5,474 nt of DNA from Flavobacterium sp. Lineage in GTDB: Bacteria > Bacteroidota > Bacteroidia > Flavobacteriales > Flavobacteriaceae. A model generated the notes under the pieces. The model made no database searches and was not told the DNA's origin. It was given only the letters and a program-made list of their open reading frames with translations. This document shows, one piece after another, positions 1 to 5,474 of this stretch (the first letter of the stretch is position 1; each line of letters begins with the position of its first letter). The position numbers were made by a program, and so were the translations under genes. The DNA is taken from NCBI GenBank assembly GCA_004296145.1, contig SEBM01000288.1, forward strand, positions 1 through 5,474, given 5' to 3'.

Positions 1-1
1 G

Positions 2-40
2 AAACTGATAGAAAAAGATTTAAAATCTAATACATTTTAA
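2..40 (+). CDS. Possible 3' end of an upstream plus-strand gene (partial)
   Basis: Reading from base 2, the plus strand gives a short lysine-rich tail, KLIEKDLKSNTF, ending at TAA (38-40). The gene would begin outside the window. Support is indirect: the tail looks like a charged helical C-terminus, and a strong terminator hairpin starts 10 bases after the stop, where a convergent gene should end. Frame 1 is also open from the edge to a TAA at 28-30 (ETDRKRFKI), so the frame is not certain. No function can be assigned. Confidence 0.35.
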   Translation, partial: KLIEKDLKSNTF

Positions 41-50
41 ATTTCAATAT

Positions 51-88
51 AAAAAATCCCAAATTCCTTACGGAGTTTGGGATTTTTT
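51..88. terminator. Bidirectional rho-independent terminator
   Basis: The arms 51-67 and 72-88 pair over 17 positions, with one G-T wobble (64 with 75) and a 4-base loop (TTAC, 68-71). The stem has a G/C-containing core (TCCCAAA / TTTGGGA) flanked by six A's on the left and six T's on the right. It therefore gives a T-tract after the stem when read from either strand. It lies between a probable plus-strand gene end (stop near 30 or 40) and the stop of the minus-strand T9SS protein gene (165), and can serve both. Confidence 0.88.
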
Positions 89-90
89 AT

Positions 91-160
91 GTGTTTTATT
101 TTAGATTTTTTGTTTGAGGTTTCAGATTGGAATTTGGAATTTAAAAGTTTAGAATTTACA
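91..160. repeat. Degenerate 7-base tandem units in the intergenic gap
   Basis: From 98 to 160 the sequence divides cleanly into nine 7-base units: ATTTTAG, ATTTTTT, GTTTGAG, GTTTCAG, ATTGGAA, TTTGGAA, TTTAAAA, GTTTAGA, ATTTACA. The unit at 91-97 (GTGTTTT) fits loosely. The consensus is roughly RTTTNAR, with a purine or T followed by a T-run and ending in purines. I see no open reading frame here. The array sits downstream of the minus-strand T9SS gene, before the terminator, so it would be transcribed as 3' untranslated RNA. I infer a decayed tandem array. Part of the apparent period could come from A/T-rich composition. Confidence 0.45.
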
Positions 161-164
161 AAAA

Positions 165-2510
165 TTATCTTTTTAAACTAAAATGTCCTTTTACATTTCT
201 GCCATTTACAAAAAGCAAAGTAAACCAGTAATCGTCAGAAGGTAATAGTTGACCGTTAAATTGTCCGTTCCAGCCAGGGCTGTTTTGATTCATTTGTTTT
301 ACTAATTTGCCATAACGGTCAAAAACAGAAATAGTATAATCAGGAAGTTCATCTATATTTTTGATATACCATAGATCATTAAAACCATCTCCATTTGGTG
401 TAAAAAACCTTGGATAATCTAAAACGTATGTCATAAAAGAATTTGACAGTCCGCAACCATTTTTATCTCTTGCGATCACATTATAAATTCCCGGAGGTAC
501 GGCAGTAAATAAAGGTTCATTCTGAAAAACGATTCCGTCTAATGAAAATTGATAATTTCCAACTCCTGTATATTGTATTAAGACTGTATTTTCATTAGCA
601 GAAAAATCCTTTACAACAACATCTGTAATAACAGCCGGTTCAGACAAAATAACTTTAAAAGCTTTTGTCTTTTCACAACCGTTTGCATCAGTAACGGTTA
701 CCGTATAATCTCCAGGATTCAATACTGTTATAGAATTGCCGGCGTATCCGGTTGTCCATAAATATTTGCTGAAAGTAGGATCAACTGTTAGATCAACTGC
801 ACTTCCTTTGCATAGATATTTAGTTTCATCCTCAAAATTTGGTGGATCAAAAGTATTGATGACAAGTGTTATTGGTGTTATACCATAACAATCGGCACCG
901 TTTGTAGCACGCGCGTAGATAATTTGAGAAAAAGGTGTTGTATTTTTAAAAATATTAGGTAACGGATTTGTTTCTGTTAAAGCATCGTTTGTCGTTAAAT
1001 AATAATTGATAACTACACCATTAAGAACTCCGGTTATTCTTGGCGTAATTTCAGAATTAAAATCAAATTCATGTATTCCGTCCTGAACATTATCACCATC
1101 ACATGTTGGCATTGGATTTTGAGAGGAAAGACTAGTATTTGAAATTTGCAGTGTTATTTCTGCAATTTTAAAACAGCCGTATTTATTTTCAATTCGGGCA
1201 AAAACAATTTGGTTTACAATCTTGTTGGTATATTTCTCAGGAGTTACAATTTTATTTGTCTTTGCTTCAGCATCGGCAAAAGATTCATAATAGCCATTAT
1301 TGACAATTTCCGAAATATTGTTTTTTACAATTCCGGCAACTTTGGTTAAATTAAAAATTGAAATTCCATCTGTATTATCATCGCATTGTAATATAGTTGT
1401 ATTTGTATACAAAATTTCAGGAGCAAATTCAATTTTAATCTCACCTTTAGCAATGCATGAAGTTCCGGATAATGTTACTTCTACTTTATAATCTCCTGTA
1501 GTTTTAGCATTATAAATAGAAGAAGTTTCAGCAGGGATTTCGATATAATTGTTTGAGGCATTTTTTTTAAACCATTTAAAGCTATTAACAGCAGGATCCA
1601 ATTTGGTATCAAGAATTACATTTTCTCCATAACAAGCGGGATTATTATTAGCAATCGTTCTGTCTTCTCCAAAATCTACAGTAGAAAGAAAACTTCCGGC
1701 TTCTATAAAAACAGCAGAATTATATTCTCTTGTAATATCATCAGCAATTACCAGTTTTAAGTGGTATTTTTTATTGGGAATCACTTCGGCTTTTGCGTTC
1801 AGAGCAATGGTTTGCCCGGCATAATTTATCGGACTTTCTTCAGTATTATAACCGTTGAAATAGTTTTCATTTGTAGCATCGCATGAATATTTCTGTCCCC
1901 GTACTATAACCGGATCTATTTTGGGATGAACAGTTGTAGAAGAAACTGGAATTGTAGTATTGGGTAATACAGCCAGATTTTTATAAGGTTCTGTACTGCC
2001 TGATTCTTTTATTAAGAAAGCAAAACCATCAGAATACTCACACGGGTAGTACCATTGATATTCATTTGATGCAAAAATATAATTGAAACTGATTGCATTT
2101 GTCAACGAAACAAAATCAAATTCTAAAACGGTTGCCTGTGTGCTTGTAGCATTTCCTAATGCATTATTTAAATCACTATCGCCATTCCAGCTCATGTTTC
2201 GTTCACCTTCCGATGCCGCTTCATCATAAGGGCCTTCAGCATTTTTCGCGGGTGATGTAGCTAAAACTAATCCATTTGTAAAGGGAAAATTTGAAGTTCC
2301 TGAACTAAAGGATGCATAACTGCTTTTGGTTGCTGTTGGATTTCCAGATGCGCTGACATTTTCTATATTGATACAAGAACTATTTATTAAAACATTCTGC
2401 ACCAATTCTGATGCTGATTTTGTATCATCAACAACAATGTTTTGGCTGTTCATCTTTATAAAAGAACAACAGGTGAACAGCCAAATGAAAATGTTTTTAT
2501 AATTATTCAT
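165..2510 (-). CDS. Choice-of-anchor L domain protein with T9SS type B sorting domain
   Basis: Large secreted protein of 781 residues, probably exposed on the cell surface or released. Residues 1-23 look like a signal peptide (hydrophobic 7-18, likely cut after NSQ). Residues ~31-275 match the choice-of-anchor L pattern: a SELVQNVL start, GTSNFPF..GLVLATS near 71-86, GDSDLN at 110-115, LEFDFV at 129-134 and FNYIFASNEYQ at 142-152. An Ig-like segment (~285-365) follows, then two homologous repeats starting at Cys376 and Cys470. Two modules ending in PGxYxVxxxDxNGC come next (599-612 and 673-686). The C-terminus (~697-781, with FFTPNGDGFNDLW at 702-714 and a DRYGK motif) is the gliding-motility-associated type B sorting domain, which directs export by the type IX secretion system. 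Its ligand or role is unknown; adhesion is an inference. The ATG at 2508-2510 lies 15 bases after the permease gene, and no strong ribosome site is visible. Confidence 0.93.
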   Translation of the reverse strand: MNNYKNIFIWLFTCCSFIKMNSQNIVVDDTKSASELVQNVLINSSCINIENVSASGNPTATKSSYASFSSGTSNFPFTNGLVLATSPAKNAEGPYDEAASEGERNMSWNGDSDLNNALGNATSTQATVLEFDFVSLTNAISFNYIFASNEYQWYYPCEYSDGFAFLIKESGSTEPYKNLAVLPNTTIPVSSTTVHPKIDPVIVRGQKYSCDATNENYFNGYNTEESPINYAGQTIALNAKAEVIPNKKYHLKLVIADDITREYNSAVFIEAGSFLSTVDFGEDRTIANNNPACYGENVILDTKLDPAVNSFKWFKKNASNNYIEIPAETSSIYNAKTTGDYKVEVTLSGTSCIAKGEIKIEFAPEILYTNTTILQCDDNTDGISIFNLTKVAGIVKNNISEIVNNGYYESFADAEAKTNKIVTPEKYTNKIVNQIVFARIENKYGCFKIAEITLQISNTSLSSQNPMPTCDGDNVQDGIHEFDFNSEITPRITGVLNGVVINYYLTTNDALTETNPLPNIFKNTTPFSQIIYARATNGADCYGITPITLVINTFDPPNFEDETKYLCKGSAVDLTVDPTFSKYLWTTGYAGNSITVLNPGDYTVTVTDANGCEKTKAFKVILSEPAVITDVVVKDFSANENTVLIQYTGVGNYQFSLDGIVFQNEPLFTAVPPGIYNVIARDKNGCGLSNSFMTYVLDYPRFFTPNGDGFNDLWYIKNIDELPDYTISVFDRYGKLVKQMNQNSPGWNGQFNGQLLPSDDYWFTLLFVNGRNVKGHFSLKR

Positions 2511-2529
2511 AGTATAACAAATATACTAT
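2509..2529. promoter_or_regulatory. Perfect palindrome across the permease stop and T9SS start codon
   Basis: ATAGTATA (2509-2516) and TATACTAT (2522-2529) are perfect 8-base inverted arms around ACAAA. On the minus strand the element covers the permease stop TAG (2526-2528) and reaches the first two bases of the next gene's ATG (2508-2510). It could be an operator, or a weak RNA hairpin that tunes translation of the surface protein relative to the transporter. The same strand contains TATATTTG (2517-2524), which matches the Bacteroidota -7 motif TAnnTTTG. No TTG lies at the usual distance upstream, so an internal promoter is only possible. Arms made of A/T alone weaken the case. Confidence 0.35.
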
Positions 2530-3362
2530 AAATCTCTATTTTTTAATAATTTGTAAGAAAAATACACAAATAAAAATGTCCAGACCAAAACTATAAAAAT
2601 AGGCAGAGCATGCACGCCATAATCTTTAGTGTTTTCAACGCCAATCTGAGTTCCTATACTTTTTATTAAAGATAATCGTGTGAACGGTTCAATGATAAGA
2701 TTTGACATCGCTTCGAGAGGCAAAAACTGCGTTATGTAATTACCTGTATTGCTTTCCGGAAATATTTGAAAAACCAAAAGGCCTTTAATAATTGACTCTA
2801 TAAAACTCCAAACCAAAAGAAAACCTAATGCAAATGCTGATCGCTTAACTAAAATTCCTAAGAATAAACAGAAAGAAAAGAATCCTATTAGTTTTATAAA
2901 AAAAGCCAAAAGATATTCCAGATCAGAAAAAACAATACCAAATTCATTGTAAGATGAAAAGCTTAATCCTAAAATTAAACTCATGAAAAAAACAAATATC
3001 GTCGAGCATAAAGCAAAGACAACTACAGTAAGAAATTTAGAAAGTATAAATTCTTTTTTGCTTAAACCATCAATCAGATTTTGTTTTAAAGTTCCGTAAC
3101 TGTATTCATTTGCCATCATTGAAACGATAACAATTGCCAGGAAAAACTTGAGCAATGCTGCAACATAAGTATTAAAATGCCAGATAAAAGGAAAGTTGAA
3201 AATTCCCATTTCGGCTACCTGAAATTTAAGCGGGCCAATATTAAATTTTATAGAGGCAATTAAAGCAATAAAAGAAAGTAAAATGAAATAAGTTAAAGTA
3301 AGAACGCGACTGGCTTTGTTTTTCCAGATTTTTTGTATTTCTATAGATATAAGTCTTTTCAT
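2526..3362 (-). CDS. ABC-2 type transporter permease
   Basis: Membrane subunit of 278 residues, partner of the ATPase just upstream. Hydrophobic segments at about 19-38, 64-83, 107-133, 150-172, 176-199 and 250-271 suggest six transmembrane helices, the usual number for an ABC-2 half-transporter. Between helices 2 and 3 the cytoplasmic stretch EYSYGTLKQNLIDGLSKKEF (86-105) resembles the E-x-x-x-G-T-x-(K/R)-x-x-L pattern of ABC-2 permeases, followed by a conserved-type SK (108-109). The basic N-terminus (MKRL..KIWKNK) precedes helix 1, as is typical. Length is normal and no frame damage is visible. The ATG (3360-3362) lies 3 bases after the ATPase stop, which implies translational coupling. 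The substrate cannot be read from the sequence; a peptide antibiotic, lipid or ion are all possible for this family. Confidence 0.9.
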   Translation of the reverse strand: MKRLISIEIQKIWKNKASRVLTLTYFILLSFIALIASIKFNIGPLKFQVAEMGIFNFPFIWHFNTYVAALLKFFLAIVIVSMMANEYSYGTLKQNLIDGLSKKEFILSKFLTVVVFALCSTIFVFFMSLILGLSFSSYNEFGIVFSDLEYLLAFFIKLIGFFSFCLFLGILVKRSAFALGFLLVWSFIESIIKGLLVFQIFPESNTGNYITQFLPLEAMSNLIIEPFTRLSLIKSIGTQIGVENTKDYGVHALPIFIVLVWTFLFVYFSYKLLKNRDL

Positions 3363-3365
3363 GGT

Positions 3366-4277
3366 TTAGTTTTTTTGGATGGTAGCGTTTTTTGTTAATT
3401 CTAAAAATTGTGCTTCTAAACTGTTTTTACGTTTAACCAAATGACTAAGCGCAATGTTTTTAGAAAATAAATACAAATTCAGTTCAGATGCTGAAACTTC
3501 AGATTTTAGATACACCAGAATTTTTCCGTCTTCTTCTACAATTTTATCTACAGAAGGATGTTCCAGTAAAGTATTTTTCAAAGCCTGATTGTCATTAGAC
3601 TGAAGTTCAAAGAAACCTTCATTTGAAGACATTCCGTCAACAGAACCAGAATACAAAATTTCGCCTTTTCGCAAAACAATTACATCCGAACACACTTTTT
3701 CAACTTCATCCAATAAATGCGAAGCCAATAGAATTGTCGTTCCCTGTGCCGCAATGTGTTTGATAATATCTCTAATCTGATGAATTCCCTGCGGATCTAA
3801 ACCATTTGTTGGTTCATCCAGAATTAAAATTTCAGGATCATTTAAAAGTGCCGAGGCAATCGCAAGACGTTGTTTCATCCCCAAAGAAAAAGTGCTGAAC
3901 TTGCTGTTTTTTCTTTCGGTTAAACCGACTAAATCAAGCTTTTCGTTTATTTTATAATAGGGAATGCTTTTTATTTTACAAACCAATTTCAGATTTTCCT
4001 CGGCCGTCATGTACGGATAAAAGTTTGGTCTTTCAATAATAGCACCTACTTTTTTTAAGGCTTCGTGCGTCTGCAGTTGTCCGTTAAACCAGCGGTAATT
4101 TCCAGAAGTATGATTTACTACATTCAGGACAATTCCCAAAGTAGTAGATTTACCACTTCCGTTTGGGCCTAAAATGCCATAAACACGGCCTTTTTTTATT
4201 TCAAAAGATACATTTGTCAAGGCCTGAATGCGTCCGTATCTTTTATAAAGATTTTCGATTGTAAGTATGGTTTCCAA
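3366..4277 (-). CDS. ABC transporter ATP-binding protein, BcrA-like with Glu in the Q-loop
   Basis: Cytoplasmic ATPase of 303 residues that powers the adjacent permease. Visible motifs in order: Walker A GPNGSGKST (37-45), the Q-loop region at 78-88 with Glu82 where Gln is usual, a divergent signature SLGMKQR (131-137), Walker B ILILDE (150-155, catalytic Glu155), D-loop GLDP (159-162) and switch His187 (ASH). The C-terminal ~215-296 extension is of the kind common in BcrA/DrrA-type ATPases. The IIERPNFYP..TAEENL segment closely resembles the bacitracin-resistance BcrA and lantibiotic-immunity LanF group. The start is TTG (4275-4277): an in-frame stop lies five codons upstream, and the next in-frame Met is residue 90, beyond Walker A. 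The family N-terminus fits this start. It is the first gene of the putative three-gene operon. Confidence 0.93.
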   Translation of the reverse strand: METILTIENLYKRYGRIQALTNVSFEIKKGRVYGILGPNGSGKSTTLGIVLNVVNHTSGNYRWFNGQLQTHEALKKVGAIIERPNFYPYMTAEENLKLVCKIKSIPYYKINEKLDLVGLTERKNSKFSTFSLGMKQRLAIASALLNDPEILILDEPTNGLDPQGIHQIRDIIKHIAAQGTTILLASHLLDEVEKVCSDVIVLRKGEILYSGSVDGMSSNEGFFELQSNDNQALKNTLLEHPSVDKIVEEDGKILVYLKSEVSASELNLYLFSKNIALSHLVKRKNSLEAQFLELTKNATIQKN

Positions 4278-4393
4278 ATTTTTTCGGTTTTAGTTTTTAG
4301 TATGACGAATCAAATTGTGAATTGTTACGTTAAGTTTTATTTATGTGTTAAAAATTATAATTTACTGTAAATTTGTATTAAAGATATTTAAAA
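4278..4393. other. Divergent intergenic region between the ABC operon and the plus-strand gene
   Basis: These 116 A/T-rich bases must carry the promoters for both the minus-strand operon and the plus-strand gene. On the plus strand a TAnnTTTG motif and two overlapping palindromes are visible (listed separately). On the minus strand the best TAnnTTTG-like string is ACAATTTG (4311-4318), with two mismatches and no TTG at a suitable distance, so I do not call a promoter for the operon. The bases before the TTG start of the ATPase gene are A-rich with no clear Shine-Dalgarno sequence, which is ordinary in Bacteroidota. Confidence 0.6.
4352..4375 (+). promoter_or_regulatory. Putative promoter -7 element with overlapping palindromes
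   Basis: TAAATTTG (4368-4375) matches the Bacteroidota -7 consensus TAnnTTTG exactly and lies 18 bases before the ATG of the plus-strand gene. No TTG occurs at the usual -33 spacing; TTA at 4348-4350 is the nearest candidate, 17 bases upstream. A perfect inverted repeat, AATTTAC-T-GTAAATT (4359-4373), overlaps the -7 element. A second perfect 12-base palindrome, AAATTATAATTT (4352-4363), overlaps the first. A repressor site covering the promoter is a reasonable inference, but such palindromes also arise by chance in A/T-rich DNA. Confidence 0.45.
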
Positions 4394-5446
4394 ATGAGCG
4401 AACCTTTAATGGTTTTAAAAAAACCGTCATATCCTTTAACGCAAACTCTTTTAAGTTATTTAGAACGATACGAACGAATTTCGAAAGTATCGGTGTTCTA
4501 TGATGACTTATTGCGTTTTTCCGGTTCTATAAATGTTTATGATAAAAATGAAACCGATACTTTATGGATTCGGGTTTATTATAATGAATTTGAAAGAAGA
4601 GAAATTGATCTGAATCTGAAAAGAATTTACTCTCTTTTGCATTCTGACGGAAATAGTGAGATTATCCAGTTTTTGAATATTGACGCCATTGATTACTGTA
4701 CTTTCGGAAATTCAAAACCTTTCCGTATAAAAGTGAGAAATATTCTCAATGATAATTACGTTCATTTTTATATAAAAAAAGCTGATGCTTCGAGAATTTA
4801 CGGATTAGAATTGGAAGATATTCTTTCGCCGGACAAAATCAATTTTCTGGTTTATAAAGACACACTGATTGAAGAACATATTATCGGAATTCCGGGCGAT
4901 GTTTTTATGGATACTTTATTGGATTCCTGCACAGAAACAGAAAAGGCACAAATAGCAAAAGAGTTTGTCAAATTTAACGAACGCTGCATGATTCGGCTTT
5001 TGGGCGATATGCGCGCTTATAATTATGTAATTGTCCCGATTCATGATTTTGATCAGGTAGTTTACAAAATCCGTCCGATTGATTTTGACCAGCAATGTTA
5101 TGAAGGAAACTTCAAAGTCTATCGTCCTCAGTTCTTTAAAGAAAATTTTCCGATGATTCAGTTGATTAAAGAAAAATTGGAAGAACGTTCTATAATTCAG
5201 TATAAAGATGAAGAAAGAGCGATTCTGGCAAAACGTATTCATTCAGCCGAAAATAGAATTAAAAAATTATTGAATATAATGTGTCACGACACTATTTCGA
5301 CACAAGAACATTTAGATCAGTTGAAAATGGAATTGTACCGATACACAAACGATATGAAATTTAAAAATGCCAAATCAATGGGGCATATCATGCACGCGGC
5401 ATTTGAGTTTATCACCCGTAATTTTAAAAATACCAATTTAGTTTAA
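4394..5446 (+). CDS. Conserved-looking protein of unknown function, possible kinase-like fold
   Basis: A 350-residue protein with no signal peptide or membrane segment, so probably cytoplasmic. I cannot assign it to a named family. It looks like a complete, well-folded protein: an N-terminal mixed alpha/beta part (~1-120), a central region (~121-250), and a charged helical C-terminus (~255-345) with possible coiled-coil character near 272-320. The central region shows a kinase-like order: a strand with Lys128-Lys129, a hinge-like LIEEHIIGIPGD (158-169), a helix (~183-201), then G-D-M-R-A-Y-N (204-210) with the D-x4-N spacing of kinase catalytic loops, and I-D-F-D (229-232) where the metal-binding DFG-type Asp would sit. 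No glycine-rich loop is evident, and N210 to D230 is longer than usual. The ATG at 4394 is preceded by AAAGA (4380-4384) and an A-rich stretch. It is transcribed away from the ABC operon. Confidence 0.85.
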   Translation: MSEPLMVLKKPSYPLTQTLLSYLERYERISKVSVFYDDLLRFSGSINVYDKNETDTLWIRVYYNEFERREIDLNLKRIYSLLHSDGNSEIIQFLNIDAIDYCTFGNSKPFRIKVRNILNDNYVHFYIKKADASRIYGLELEDILSPDKINFLVYKDTLIEEHIIGIPGDVFMDTLLDSCTETEKAQIAKEFVKFNERCMIRLLGDMRAYNYVIVPIHDFDQVVYKIRPIDFDQQCYEGNFKVYRPQFFKENFPMIQLIKEKLEERSIIQYKDEERAILAKRIHSAENRIKKLLNIMCHDTISTQEHLDQLKMELYRYTNDMKFKNAKSMGHIMHAAFEFITRNFKNTNLV

Positions 5447-5474
5447 TATTCACCATATAAGTTATATAAGTAAA
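5447..5474. repeat. Short non-coding tail with direct and inverted A/T repeats
   Basis: The stretch after the stop codon holds TATAAGT twice (5456-5462 and 5465-5471, 9-base period) and a perfect palindrome ATATAA-G-TTATAT (5455-5467). The window ends here, so it is unclear whether this begins a longer repeat, a promoter for a next gene, or nothing functional. No G/C-rich terminator stem for the plus-strand gene is visible before the edge. Confidence 0.3.

Noticed and set aside
1146..1491. Two short plus-strand open frames (67 and 63 codons) inside the surface protein gene
   Set aside because: They lie antisense within a gene with clear domains and have low-complexity translations with no motif of their own.
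165..2510. Signal peptide of the surface protein as a lipoprotein signal, given the Cys pair at residues 14-15
   Set aside because: The residues before the cysteines (LFT) do not form a lipobox, the hydrophobic stretch continues past them, and a normal cut site after NSQ fits better.
3366..4277. ATPase as gliding motility protein GldA with a GldF/GldG-type permease
   Set aside because: The Glu in the Q-loop and the BcrA-like flanking pattern do not fit GldA, and only one permease of a different sequence type follows.
4311..4318. ACAATTTG on the minus strand as a -7 element for the ABC operon
   Set aside because: The first two bases mismatch TAnnTTTG and no TTG lies at the right distance upstream.
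4422..4430. A7 runs such as TTTTAAAAAAACC near the start of the 350-residue gene and similar runs in the ATPase gene as frameshift sites
   Set aside because: These runs encode ordinary Leu-Lys-Lys or Lys-Lys codons in an A/T-rich genome; no overlapping frame continues into a meaningful product.
4916..5242. Minus-strand open frame of 108 codons with a Phe/Cys-rich translation
   Set aside because: It is fully antisense to the 350-residue gene, and its Phe-rich composition is what the reverse complement of a Lys/Glu-rich gene gives.
5281..5292. Palindrome GTGTC-AC-GACAC inside the 350-residue gene
   Set aside because: It is short, within coding sequence encoding C-H-D-T, has no T-tract, and is not placed for a regulatory role.

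Overview
The window looks like a piece of a Flavobacterium-type chromosome (Bacteroidota, Flavobacteriia). Three things point that way: AT-rich DNA with A/T-rich gaps between genes, a large secreted protein with a type B C-terminal sorting domain of the type IX secretion system (T9SS), and a TAnnTTTG promoter motif. The genus is an inference. I found no rRNA, tRNA, CRISPR array, transposase or phage gene.

Layout, left to right. Positions 2-40 may hold the last codons of a plus-strand gene. A strong, nearly symmetrical hairpin (51-88) follows and can end transcription from both sides. Positions 91-160 are a non-coding stretch that reads as degenerate 7-base units. Three minus-strand genes are then packed head to tail: an ABC ATPase (4277 down to 3366), its six-helix permease (3362 down to 2526) and a 781-residue T9SS surface protein with a choice-of-anchor L domain (2510 down to 165). 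The gaps are only 3 and 15 bases, so they probably form one operon ending at the 51-88 hairpin. A 116-base divergent intergenic region (4278-4393) with overlapping palindromes and a promoter-like motif separates this operon from a plus-strand gene (4394-5446). That gene encodes a 350-residue protein of unknown function. The last 28 bases are non-coding.

How the genes may work together. The ATPase and permease should form an ABC-2 type transporter. The ATPase has Glu where most ABC proteins have the Q-loop Gln, a trait of the BcrA/LanF group linked to bacteriocin or bacitracin self-protection and resistance. The third gene encodes an exported, multi-domain, adhesin-like protein, so the operon combines an inner-membrane transporter with a cell-surface or released protein. 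What links them is not known.

The most intriguing item is the 350-residue protein. I read a possible kinase-like catalytic core in it (D205-x4-N210 and an I-D-F-D at 229-232, with hinge-like and helical segments before them). This is a hypothesis from motif reading only.
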